Source: Candidatus Yanofskybacteria bacterium RIFCSPHIGHO2_01_FULL_44_17 | GTDB taxonomy: Bacteria > Patescibacteriota > Minisyncoccia > 2-02-FULL-40-12 > IGHO2-01-FULL-4-A | Direction: 5' to 3' | Length of the DNA stretch: 32,179 nt | Assembly (NCBI GenBank): GCA_001794195.1 | Contig: MGJI01000007.1 | Span: 1-32,179, forward strand | Shown here: positions 1 to 7,821 of the stretch, piece by piece | Layout: each line of letters starts with the position of its first letter | Numbering within the stretch: the stretch's first letter is position 1 | Notes under the pieces: generated by a model | Seen by the model: only the letters and a program-made list of their open reading frames with translations | Database searches by the model: none | Told to the model about the DNA's origin: nothing | Program-made: the position numbers and the translations under genes

Positions 1-2
1 AG

Positions 3-1289
3 TTCGAGGATGATATCGTTGAACAGCTTGAGTGGCTGGGTCTAAAATGGGACGAATTTTATAAGCAGAGCGACCGTACTAAAATTTATTCCAAATACAT
101 TCAGAAAATCTTAGATAGCGGTAAGGTATTTTGGTGTTATCACAGCGAAGACGAGCTAGAAAAAGAACGAGAAGAACTGGCAGATGCCAAGAAGCCGCCG
201 GTGCATTGGTGTGAGCATAAAAAACAAGAAGCATTAAACACGAAGCATGAAGCAAAAAATGGAATCATAAGATTGGCAATTGATCAAAATTCAACGAGAA
301 GAATTAAATTTCAAGATATAATCCGCGGGGAGATTGAATTTGAAGAGAAGCTTCTGGGCGATATAAGTATCGCAAAAAACCTTGAAACACCGCTTTATCA
401 TTTTGCTGTAGTCATTGATGACTATGAAATGGACATTACGCACGTAATCCGTGGCGAGGACCACATCGCCAACACGGCCAAGCACATATTGATACAGGAG
501 GCGTTGGGATTTGATCAGCCGCAATATGCTCACATGCCGATGATACTTGCTCCAGACAGGTCTAAATTATCAAAGCGTCACGGTGCGACAGCTGTTGCTG
601 AATATCGTCAGCTTGGTTATCTGCCCGATGCTCTAGTGAACTATATGGCACTGCTTGGTTGGACTCCCAGAAATAGCCAGCGAGAAATAATGACCGCGAA
701 TGAGATTATCCAGCAGTTTGCTATTGAAGATATACATAAGTCGGGGGCGGTTTTTGATATTAAAAAATTGAATTGGATCAACTCACAATATATAAAAATG
801 GAGAACGATGAAGGCTTATGCAGGCTTGCCCGCCCCTTTATAGAAAAGTATTTTGGTCAGCAGGATAAAGAGCCGATGCTTAAAATTGCGCCGCTTTTGC
901 GTGAACGTCTGGAATATTTTGATCAAGTCAAAGAATTCCACTTTTTTTTCAAAGAGCCCGAGTACGATTCGAGTTTGCTTCGCTGGAAATCCAGAGGCGA
1001 TGATGAAATTCGTGAGTCTTTGCAAAAAGTTAAGAAAATAATAGAAAATTGGGACGGTGAAGACAAGTCAGTATTAAGATCGGAGCTTGATGGCTTGGGT
1101 AAGGGAACAGGAGACCCTTCGACCCGTTCGACGGGCTCAGGGCAGGATAGGGGATTAACCTATTGGCCGCTTCGCGTTGCTTTGAGTGGCGAGAAGGCGT
1201 CTCCCGACCCCGTAGAATTAGCATATATTTTGGGCAAAGAAAAAACCCTGGAGAGGGTTGATGCGGCCGTTGCTAAATTAATGAGCTAG
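3..1289 (+). CDS. gltX: Glutamyl-tRNA synthetase, 5' truncated by window edge
   Basis: Open frame from nt 3 (FEDDIVEQLEWLGLKWDEFYKQSDR...), DRSKLSKRHGATAV (KLSKR motif), C-terminal anticodon-binding region; the ORF track starts only at the GTG/ATG at 201. Confidence 0.95.
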   Translation, partial: FEDDIVEQLEWLGLKWDEFYKQSDRTKIYSKYIQKILDSGKVFWCYHSEDELEKEREELADAKKPPVHWCEHKKQEALNTKHEAKNGIIRLAIDQNSTRRIKFQDIIRGEIEFEEKLLGDISIAKNLETPLYHFAVVIDDYEMDITHVIRGEDHIANTAKHILIQEALGFDQPQYAHMPMILAPDRSKLSKRHGATAVAEYRQLGYLPDALVNYMALLGWTPRNSQREIMTANEIIQQFAIEDIHKSGAVFDIKKLNWINSQYIKMENDEGLCRLARPFIEKYFGQQDKEPMLKIAPLLRERLEYFDQVKEFHFFFKEPEYDSSLLRWKSRGDDEIRESLQKVKKIIENWDGEDKSVLRSELDGLGKGTGDPSTRSTGSGQDRGLTYWPLRVALSGEKASPDPVELAYILGKEKTLERVDAAVAKLMS

Positions 1290-1622
1290 AGTATGCATTC
1301 TGTTTAGTTTTTCTACTTCTTCGTGGGCGATCATTCTGGCAAACTCTTGATTTGAGATGGAGTCAGAATGTATGACGTGAATAGTGTCCTTATGCTCTGG
1401 GCGTCTGAAGTCAGATGGTCTAAGTTCCATGCCGATAACCTTGACCTTGAGCGTCTGCTCAATTTCAAATTGAAGATCAATCCAGAATGTTTCAGCTCCC
1501 GGAATTATACCATTGGTAAGATGTCCTATGTTTATTTGTGATCCGTTTTTGCGTGTTTTCATGCTATAATTCAGACCATTAACGACCAGCGGATGAAGCA
1601 AATACTTCTCTTTATCTGACAT
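1278..1622 (-). CDS. Hypothetical protein, 114 aa, SD-led small gene
   Basis: ORF with GAGGG upstream of ATG; promoter-like TTGACC-N17-TAAGAT upstream; no family recognised. Confidence 0.7.
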   Translation of the reverse strand: MSDKEKYLLHPLVVNGLNYSMKTRKNGSQINIGHLTNGIIPGAETFWIDLQFEIEQTLKVKVIGMELRPSDFRRPEHKDTIHVIHSDSISNQEFARMIAHEEVEKLNRMHTLAH

Positions 1623-1646
1623 TGTTTCCCTCTTTCAAAAAACTAA

Positions 1647-2918
1647 ATGTTATTACATCTTAACAAAAAATTTAACTTAGGTCAAGCCATACTATTTCCC
1701 TTGGTCTTAATTTTTTGTTTTTCATTTTTTGTAAACAATGCTTTTGCTCTCGATGGGACTAGCCAAAAAATCTTAGACCTGCGCAAGCAGATAGAAGAGC
1801 TTACTAAACAGGCAGAACAATACAAGGGGACGATAGCTCAAAAACAAAAACAGGCCGATACTTTAAAGAAACAGATTGATATTTTGAATGGGCAGATTAT
1901 CCAGTTGCAGCTGCGTATTAATATCACTGACCGTCAGGTTGATACCACGAAGCTTGAGATAAATAGTCTTGAGGGTGAGATTTTTGATACTTCTGAAAAA
2001 ATCAGTGAGCAAAAGCGGGCGATAGGCGAGTTGATATCGCTAGCTTATGAGCGTGACAAACTAAGTCTTTTGGCCGTCCTTTTGAAGAGTCAGCGTTTAT
2101 CTGATTTTACAGACCAGGCGCATCAAGCCGAAAGTTTAAACAATAAGCTGACCAGCTTATTGGGCGAGCTTAAAACACAAAAAGAATCTCTTGAGGGGGA
2201 TAGGCAATCGCTGGACGCTAAAAGAGTAGAGCTGGAAACGCTCAATCAAAAACAGATAAACCAAAAGAGCGTATTAAGCGGCAGTAAAACCAGTAAAGAT
2301 AATTTATTGATTCAAACCAAGGGTCAGGAGGCAAAATATCAACAACTACTCAGCGAAGTAGAAAAGAAAAAAGCGCAGTTCTTTAACGAATTGCAGCAGT
2401 TTGAGGCAGAGGCGCTTAAGTCCGGAGCGTTTATTGTTCACGTCAAAGCAGATTCAATCCCACCCAAGGGTACGAAGATTTTCCAATGGCCCTACGATGA
2501 TTATTATCTGACTCAGAGCTATGGCATGACATCTTATGCGCGTAGAGGAGCATATGGCGGCGCGCCACATAATGGCGTGGACATAGCGGCTGGCGCTGGC
2601 TCAGCTATAGGGCCGATCGGTGGCGGTGCGATATTGGCAAGTGGTTTCAACGTCGGATTCGGTAACTGGGTGGCGGTAAGGCATGACCGCAATCTGGTCA
2701 GTGTCTATGCTCATATGCGCTCGCCTTCTGGCCTTGCCAATGGTACGCCAGTGAAAGCGAATTCAATTATAGGCCATGAGGGCTCCACGGGCAACTCCAC
2801 AGGCTCTCACCTCCATCTTAGTCTATATCGCGATTTCTTCACCTACATTAATGAAAAAAATGGACAGCTTTATTTCAACTATTTTGACGGATCATTGAAC
2901 CCGATTGACTATTTATAG
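1647..2918 (+). CDS. Coiled-coil murein hydrolase activator, M23 peptidase (EnvC/NlpD-like)
   Basis: Signal/TM N-terminus, long coiled coil, HNGVDIAAGAGS...VYAHM...GSTGNSTGSHLHLSL (LytM/M23 motifs). Confidence 0.9.
   Translation: MLLHLNKKFNLGQAILFPLVLIFCFSFFVNNAFALDGTSQKILDLRKQIEELTKQAEQYKGTIAQKQKQADTLKKQIDILNGQIIQLQLRINITDRQVDTTKLEINSLEGEIFDTSEKISEQKRAIGELISLAYERDKLSLLAVLLKSQRLSDFTDQAHQAESLNNKLTSLLGELKTQKESLEGDRQSLDAKRVELETLNQKQINQKSVLSGSKTSKDNLLIQTKGQEAKYQQLLSEVEKKKAQFFNELQQFEAEALKSGAFIVHVKADSIPPKGTKIFQWPYDDYYLTQSYGMTSYARRGAYGGAPHNGVDIAAGAGSAIGPIGGGAILASGFNVGFGNWVAVRHDRNLVSVYAHMRSPSGLANGTPVKANSIIGHEGSTGNSTGSHLHLSLYRDFFTYINEKNGQLYFNYFDGSLNPIDYL
1657..1685 (-). promoter_or_regulatory. sigma70-like promoter TTGACC-N17-TAAGAT for the 1278-1622 gene
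   Basis: Read on the minus strand: TTGACC (1685-1680), 17-nt spacer, TAAGAT (1662-1657); lies inside the 5' end of the divergent M23 ORF. Confidence 0.55.
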
Positions 2919-2933
2919 TGGCGTGTTTATAAT
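2905..2933 (+). promoter_or_regulatory. sigma70-like promoter TTGACT-N17-TATAAT
   Basis: TTGACT 2905-2910, TATAAT 2928-2933, overlapping the M23 stop codon. Confidence 0.6.
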
Positions 2934-2986
2934 TTAAAACAGCTCATTAAGTTTAAGCACAAGAAATTGTAAAAGGAGTTTCGGCG

Positions 2987-3067
2987 ATGGATTATTGGTT
3001 GGCCCTGGTGTTTATCTCTGGTCTTTTATACTATCTTATAAAGAGAGACGAGAATGATGATCAATAA
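2987..3067 (+). CDS. 26-aa single-TM microprotein (MDYWLALVFISGLLYYLIKRDENDDQ)
   Basis: ATG with AAAAGGAG SD, in-frame stop, followed directly by an SD-led ORF; not in the ORF track because of its length. Confidence 0.55.
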   Translation: MDYWLALVFISGLLYYLIKRDENDDQ

Positions 3068-3083
3068 GGAGGAGTGAATATCC

Positions 3084-3392
3084 ATGGCTGCCATCGTGAA
3101 ATTAGTCGAAAATCTCACCAGAGAATTTGATGCCGGTGACGAGCGTCTTCTGGCTTCTTACGAAGAATCGCTCGCAATTGTGCCCCTCGAACACAGAAGA
3201 GCATTTCAAATGTTTTTTCTAAGTTTCAGAATGAGCGATGACTTTGAGCGGCGGCTTGAGAGAAGTCCCGAGCTGCAATTGGCAATAAAAAGGGTTTGCG
3301 GAACATTATTGCAGAACGTCTCATCAATGATTCCAGCATTAAGCGAATTGGTCGACGATGGCCATAAAAAGTCGACAAATGTCGTGAATTAG
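3084..3392 (+). CDS. Hypothetical protein, 102 aa
   Basis: ORF with AAGGAGGAG SD and downstream hairpin plus T tract. Confidence 0.75.
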   Translation: MAAIVKLVENLTREFDAGDERLLASYEESLAIVPLEHRRAFQMFFLSFRMSDDFERRLERSPELQLAIKRVCGTLLQNVSSMIPALSELVDDGHKKSTNVVN

Positions 3393-3420
3393 CCGGCGCA
3401 TATGCCGGTTTTGTTTTTTT
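3392..3420 (+). terminator. Intrinsic terminator
   Basis: CCGGCgcatatGCCGG followed by TTTTGTTTTTTT. Confidence 0.7.
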
Positions 3421-3467
3421 AAAACTGAGCACTATGGCTGAGCAGGTTTTTTTGTTAAAATTAAAGC

Positions 3468-4790
3468 ATGATTAAAATACTAATCCTTGGCGGCGGCTTT
3501 GGGGGAGTGAGGGCGGCCTTGGATTTGGAGAAAAAACTGGGTGGCAAAAAAGATATAAAAATTAGTCTACTAGACAAGAGCGACTGCCAAATTTTTACCC
3601 CAGCGCTCTATGAGGTGGCTTCTATTTATGGTGCTGATCATCAGCACCCGTTCCATACCGAGCTTCGCAGTGTTAGCAGCATTCCGTATAGTGAAATTTT
3701 TCGCGGCAAAAAGATTGAATTAATACAGGCAGAAGTGAAAAATATTAACCTTGAGGCCAAGCATGCCCCGTTAGAGACAAGCGTAGAACATCGGCTGCTT
3801 GAGACTGATCAGAAGTCTCTAACGGGGCATGCCGTTACCGGTAATGGCTCGACAATAGACTTTGATTATCTTGTCCTGGCTCTTGGCTCTGCTGCCTCAA
3901 CCCTTGGTGTCACCGGTGCCGAGGAATATGCTTTTAAATTTAAAAATATAGACGATGGCCTTATGGTTGCTGATAAACTCGAGGAGCTTTATGCCGGTGC
4001 CGGCCAAAAGGATAGCCCTCTTCCTATTAAAATATTAATCGGCGGCGCCGGTTTTAATGGAGTGGAGCTGGCTGCGGAGCTCTCCAATTGCACAGTGCAT
4101 ATTGCTCACAAACATGCGATAACAAATAAAAACTGTACTGCCATTACGTTAATAGAGGCCGGGCCGGTAATATTGCCGATGGTTTCTGAAAAAGAGAGGA
4201 CCCTTATTACCGAGCGCTTGCATCAACTCGGTATAAATATAATGACAGGTTCGCCCGTTAAGGAGGTCGGACCGAGTTATATTAAATTAAAAGATGATCA
4301 TATTTTAAAAGGGGATTTGATCGTTTGGTCCGGCGGTCTTAAGTCCTTGGATATCTTTAAATCAACTCCTGGTCTTGACCTTGATGAACGCGGACGTATT
4401 ATTTCCAATGATTTTTTACAAGCCAGAAATCATGCCAACGTTTTCGGAGTAGGGGACAATTTAATTTTTATTGATCCGATTACAAATAATCCGATTCCGC
4501 AGATGGCTTTTGTTGCTATAGAACAGGGGATGGTAGCTGCTAAAAATATTAGGCAATTAATCCTTGGCGGTAAGTTAAAAAAATATAAACCAGGCCGCAA
4601 CAGTGTGTGGATTGCTCCTGTAGGTGGTAAATACGCCGTGGCTCACATTGGGAAGCTTAATTTTTCAGGATTTTTTGGCTACCTCGTAAGAAAGCTGGTC
4701 GATCTTAGATATTTTTTATCAGTTTTGCCGTTTTTTAAGGCTATCTGGTTTTTTTGGAGAGGAGAGAGGGCTTTTGCCAGGAATGATTAA
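3468..4790 (+). CDS. NAD(P)/FAD-dependent oxidoreductase, NADH dehydrogenase type II-like
   Basis: ILGGGFGGVRAALDLE, YLVLALGSAASTLG, IKILIGGAGFNGVELAAEL, VFGVGDN motifs. Confidence 0.9.
   Translation: MIKILILGGGFGGVRAALDLEKKLGGKKDIKISLLDKSDCQIFTPALYEVASIYGADHQHPFHTELRSVSSIPYSEIFRGKKIELIQAEVKNINLEAKHAPLETSVEHRLLETDQKSLTGHAVTGNGSTIDFDYLVLALGSAASTLGVTGAEEYAFKFKNIDDGLMVADKLEELYAGAGQKDSPLPIKILIGGAGFNGVELAAELSNCTVHIAHKHAITNKNCTAITLIEAGPVILPMVSEKERTLITERLHQLGINIMTGSPVKEVGPSYIKLKDDHILKGDLIVWSGGLKSLDIFKSTPGLDLDERGRIISNDFLQARNHANVFGVGDNLIFIDPITNNPIPQMAFVAIEQGMVAAKNIRQLILGGKLKKYKPGRNSVWIAPVGGKYAVAHIGKLNFSGFFGYLVRKLVDLRYFLSVLPFFKAIWFFWRGERAFARND
3761..3832 (+). repeat. Palindromic element, perfect 18-bp inverted repeat with 36-nt loop, in frame inside the oxidoreductase CDS
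   Basis: GCATGCCCCGTTAGAGAC (3761-3778) / GTCTCTAACGGGGCATGC (3815-3832). Confidence 0.85.
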
Positions 4791-4857
4791 GGTTGTGGAT
4801 AACTTTTTGACTAGTCTTGATCAATGTGGTGTTATAATAAATAGGCAGGGAAGGGAG

Positions 4858-5256
4858 GTGTGTAAAATTAAAAAAAATATTTTAGTAATAATTCCGGTAT
4901 TGTTAATTTTAAATATCGTTGTTCCTGGCGGAGCGTTAGCATACGCAGATGATTCACCTGCAGTAAGGCCAATGCCATCCTTAATCAACCCCCTAGAGTA
5001 TCTAAATGAAAATTTGTTGTCCAAGCTGCCGGGGATCAAGAGCGAAGGCTCTGGAGCACTGCCATCGGGTCTCGGAGGCCTTCTTTCAGAGGGTGGTGGC
5101 TTGGGAGGAATAAAGTTATTAAATACATCTAGTTTGTCGACTAATGATATTCCAGGAGCTCTTAAATCAATAGCTGTTTTAGCAATCAACCTATTCCTTA
5201 TCGTAATACAAACTGTAGCCGGCGTACTCAAGGCACTATTGCCGTTCTTGCAGTGA
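4858..5256 (+). CDS. Small secreted/membrane protein with signal peptide and C-terminal hydrophobic segment
   Basis: ORF in frame with 4774-5256; likely non-ATG start near GTG 4858 (CKIKKNILVIIPVLLILNIVVPGGALA signal-like); TGTTATAAT extended -10 just upstream. Confidence 0.6.
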   Translation: MCKIKKNILVIIPVLLILNIVVPGGALAYADDSPAVRPMPSLINPLEYLNENLLSKLPGIKSEGSGALPSGLGGLLSEGGGLGGIKLLNTSSLSTNDIPGALKSIAVLAINLFLIVIQTVAGVLKALLPFLQ

Positions 5257-5273
5257 TATTAGACACTAGTTAG

Positions 5274-5297
5274 GTCGCACAACCTACATTGTGCGAC
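5274..5297. repeat. Perfect 9-bp hairpin GTCGCACAA-cctaca-TTGTGCGAC
   Basis: Inverted repeat read directly. Confidence 0.8.
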
Positions 5298-5298
5298 T

Positions 5299-5351
5299 CA
5301 TCATAAATATAAAACCGCTATCTCTCCCCTGGCGGTTTTATATTTATGATG
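5299..5351. repeat. Perfect 20-bp hairpin, 13-nt loop (possible bidirectional terminator or REP-like element)
   Basis: CATCATAAATATAAAACCGC / GCGGTTTTATATTTATGATG. Confidence 0.85.
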
Positions 5352-5364
5352 TAAAATTAATTCA

Positions 5365-6123
5365 ATGTATTATTCTAACGCAGAAAGTTTTAAAAAGGCT
5401 ACTGGATACGAAATCGATGGCGTTTGGTATCCTCGAGTTACCTCCATTGTTTCCATTAAGGCCAAGCCGGCGCTTTATCATTTTTACGCTGGCCAAGCGA
5501 GTTTTGCTGCCGGTGAAGCCGTCAAGGCTAAGTCTGCTGAAGAGGGTACGCTATTGCATGAGACCGTTGAGGCGATACTAAAAGGCGAAGACTCCCCTAT
5601 TCCAGACTCTGTGGCACCCGCGGTCAGCGCATTTTTAGATTTCAAAAAACAAAACGAAATTATTCCGCAGCAAATCGAGGCCCGCATAATAAGCAAGAAA
5701 CATCACTACGCTGGAACCTTGGACTGTCTTGCCGAATTGAACGGTCAGCTGGGCGTACTAGATATTAAGACTTCCTATGCGATTTATCGCGACTATGGCA
5801 TACAGACGGCAGCTTATGTTGAGGCTCTGAGTGAGGCCCCTTCAATGCCTTCCTTAAAACGATGGATATTGAGGCTGGATCAGGCGAGGCATTGCATCAA
5901 GGGCTGCGGATCCAAGATGCGTGAGAAGGGCGGCAACATCAAAATACGCCCAGCCAAGGGTGTGGCGGCAGCCAGGTGCCCGCATGTTTGGGGCGACCTA
6001 CTCGGCGAAGTCGAACTTAAAGAATTACCGGGCCAAGAGCAAGACATCAAAGCCTTTCTGGCCTCTAAGGCTCTCTGGGAGTGGGAGAATGATTATTGGC
6101 TTAGACAGATTTTTAGGAAATGA
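5365..6123 (+). CDS. PD-(D/E)XK nuclease superfamily protein (RecB-like fold)
   Basis: GTLLHETVE ... HHYAGTLDCLAELNGQLGVLDIKTSYAIYRDYGIQTAAY matches the GxxxH, GxxD, DxKT, Q..AY signature. Confidence 0.7.
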   Translation: MYYSNAESFKKATGYEIDGVWYPRVTSIVSIKAKPALYHFYAGQASFAAGEAVKAKSAEEGTLLHETVEAILKGEDSPIPDSVAPAVSAFLDFKKQNEIIPQQIEARIISKKHHYAGTLDCLAELNGQLGVLDIKTSYAIYRDYGIQTAAYVEALSEAPSMPSLKRWILRLDQARHCIKGCGSKMREKGGNIKIRPAKGVAAARCPHVWGDLLGEVELKELPGQEQDIKAFLASKALWEWENDYWLRQIFRK

Positions 6124-6135
6124 CTTGTTGTTATT

Positions 6136-6495
6136 CTACTTCTGGCAGTTTCCCGCAAGGGTGTAGCCGGCCGAGATAGCAGCGGCTTCGGTGGCGAAGG
6201 TGATTTTGTTTTTTTCTGAAATCTTGGAACCGCTGGCGCACCATAAAAAGTGATAGACTTTAGAAGTACTGTTTTTGGAAGCGATGACCTGACTATTTTG
6301 TGTTTGCGTTTCAGAGTGGCCTTCGCTCAGATTGTCCGTGCTAGCTGTTTGCGGTTGGGTTATCGTGATTGGTGTTTTTTGTTGCTTGATTGCTGATATT
6401 TTACCCAGATTAAAAGCTGTAACCGAAATTAGTATTATGGCCAAGGCCAAGACTACATCTGCTTGATAAGTTTTAAGGAATTTGATAAGATTCAT
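6136..6495 (-). CDS. Membrane-anchored protein with C-terminal Ada-type zinc-binding-like motif
   Basis: N-terminal TM; YHFLWCASGSKISEKNKITFATEAAAISAGYTLAGNCQK resembles C...N.I.F.....A...GY..A..C. Confidence 0.65.
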   Translation of the reverse strand: MNLIKFLKTYQADVVLALAIILISVTAFNLGKISAIKQQKTPITITQPQTASTDNLSEGHSETQTQNSQVIASKNSTSKVYHFLWCASGSKISEKNKITFATEAAAISAGYTLAGNCQK

Positions 6496-6499
6496 ATTT

Positions 6500-6772
6500 A
6501 TGGCGCATACAAAGGCTAAATCTACGACAAAATTAGGTCGGGACTCTGAATCTAAGCGTTTGGGCGTGAAGCTTTCTAACGGTCAAACTGCCATTCCAGG
6601 CAACATTATCATACGCCAGCGCGGCAGTAAATACTGGCCCGGCAGTGGTGTCCGCATGGGCAGTGACGATACGATATACTCTATTACAAATGGAAAAGTT
6701 CACTTCTCTACCCGTAAAAAGGGTAACTACGATGGCACCCGTCGGGTAGTTAAGATAGTCAATGTGGTGTAG
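6500..6772 (+). CDS. rpmA: 50S ribosomal protein L27
   Basis: MAHTKAKSTTKLGRDSESKRLGVKLSNGQTAIPGNIIIRQRGSKYWPG. Confidence 0.96.
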   Translation: MAHTKAKSTTKLGRDSESKRLGVKLSNGQTAIPGNIIIRQRGSKYWPGSGVRMGSDDTIYSITNGKVHFSTRKKGNYDGTRRVVKIVNVV

Positions 6773-6799
6773 GCCAGTCCTTTCTAAAAAATCCAACAT

Positions 6800-6831
6800 A
6801 AAACCGAGCCTTGCTCGGTTTTGTTTTTTTA
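6800..6831. terminator. Intrinsic terminator after rpmA
   Basis: AAAACCGAGC-ctt-GCTCGGTTTT then GTTTTTTT. Confidence 0.85.
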
Positions 6832-7086
6832 CTAGTTATCGATCCCACCATATGGATTAATGCCAAGCCTAGCAAGAATTTTTTCTAACTCTTCTGGGAA
6901 TGAATCCTTTTTGGGCGGTTCTTCTTTATAACTGGACCATCCAGCCGGTACGGGGATGTTGAAGCGAAGGCCAGTTTTACATGAGGGGCAGGTTATTATG
7001 ACGGTTTTGCCGAAACTTTTTTCAGTAACCCTAATTTTTATTTTTTGTTTGCAATCAAGGCACAGCAGGTGTCGATATTCGCCCAT
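6832..7086 (-). CDS. Small zinc-ribbon protein
   Basis: CLDCKQKIKIRVTEKSFGKTVIITCPSCKTGLRFNIP, CxxC pairs. Confidence 0.6.
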   Translation of the reverse strand: MGEYRHLLCLDCKQKIKIRVTEKSFGKTVIITCPSCKTGLRFNIPVPAGWSSYKEEPPKKDSFPEELEKILARLGINPYGGIDN

Positions 7087-7174
7087 CTACTATCCGTTCA
7101 TTGATTTTTAATTTTCTGAGAACATAATAACACGAATATTGCTACGTACCAATTAGATTATTGCGGGCGAGCGC

Positions 7175-7621
7175 TTATTTGTTGCCCAAAACAATCACAC
7201 TGATTTTGGCTTTAACCTCTGGGTGCAGTTCTATTTCAACTTCGTGTTCGCCCAGCGTCTTTAGGTGCTGCGGCAAGCTAATATATTCTTCTTTCAGATT
7301 AATCCCTCGCTCTTTTAAAGCGTGGGCTATTTTCTTCTCATTCACTGAACCATAAAGATGCCCTTCGTCATTTGCGTCCTCCTTTATATCGACGGCTAGT
7401 CCTTCGAGTTTTTTCGCTAGTTCGAGGGCCCCCTCTTTATCTGTTTCATATTGTTTCTCGCGTTTTGACCTCAACGATTCGGCAAGTTTAACCGTATCGC
7501 CTGTGGCTGCCTGAGCAAGCTTTTTGGGAAGCAAAAAGTTTCGAGCATAGCCGTCCGATACATTCTTAATGTCCCCTATCTGTGCAACACCTTTTATATT
7601 TTGTAGAAATATTACACGCAT
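7175..7621 (-). CDS. rplI: 50S ribosomal protein L9
   Basis: MRVIFLQNIKGVAQIGDIKNVSDGYARNFLLPKKLAQAAT; start placed at the internal Met rather than the ORF-track start 7711. Confidence 0.95.
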   Translation of the reverse strand: MRVIFLQNIKGVAQIGDIKNVSDGYARNFLLPKKLAQAATGDTVKLAESLRSKREKQYETDKEGALELAKKLEGLAVDIKEDANDEGHLYGSVNEKKIAHALKERGINLKEEYISLPQHLKTLGEHEVEIELHPEVKAKISVIVLGNK

Positions 7622-7821
7622 GTTTTTATTTGGAAAATGCGAGCCGCTTTGCCTTATGGCACCGTCAAAAGGGTGGATTGCATGGTCATCGAGCAGTATA
7701 ATTTTATTCACTGCGAGATGAACCCACGCTTTTGACGGAGTGCTGAATTATCGCTGGTAATTCGAATGGTGATAGAAGGCGTAGCGGCGAGCTAATTTTC
7801 TAAGTTTTTAAAAGATAGTAG

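Noticed and set aside
2550-2580. GGCGGCGCGCCAC near-palindrome in the M23 gene
   Set aside because: Short GC-rich coding sequence for the conserved GGAPHNGVDIA motif; not an element.
5291-5581. 96-aa plus ORF overlapping the PD-(D/E)XK start
   Set aside because: Different frame over the hairpin and the supported CDS.
5365-6123. Cas4-like protein implying a CRISPR locus
   Set aside because: No repeat-spacer array or other cas genes in the window; only the broad PD-(D/E)XK superfamily call is supportable.
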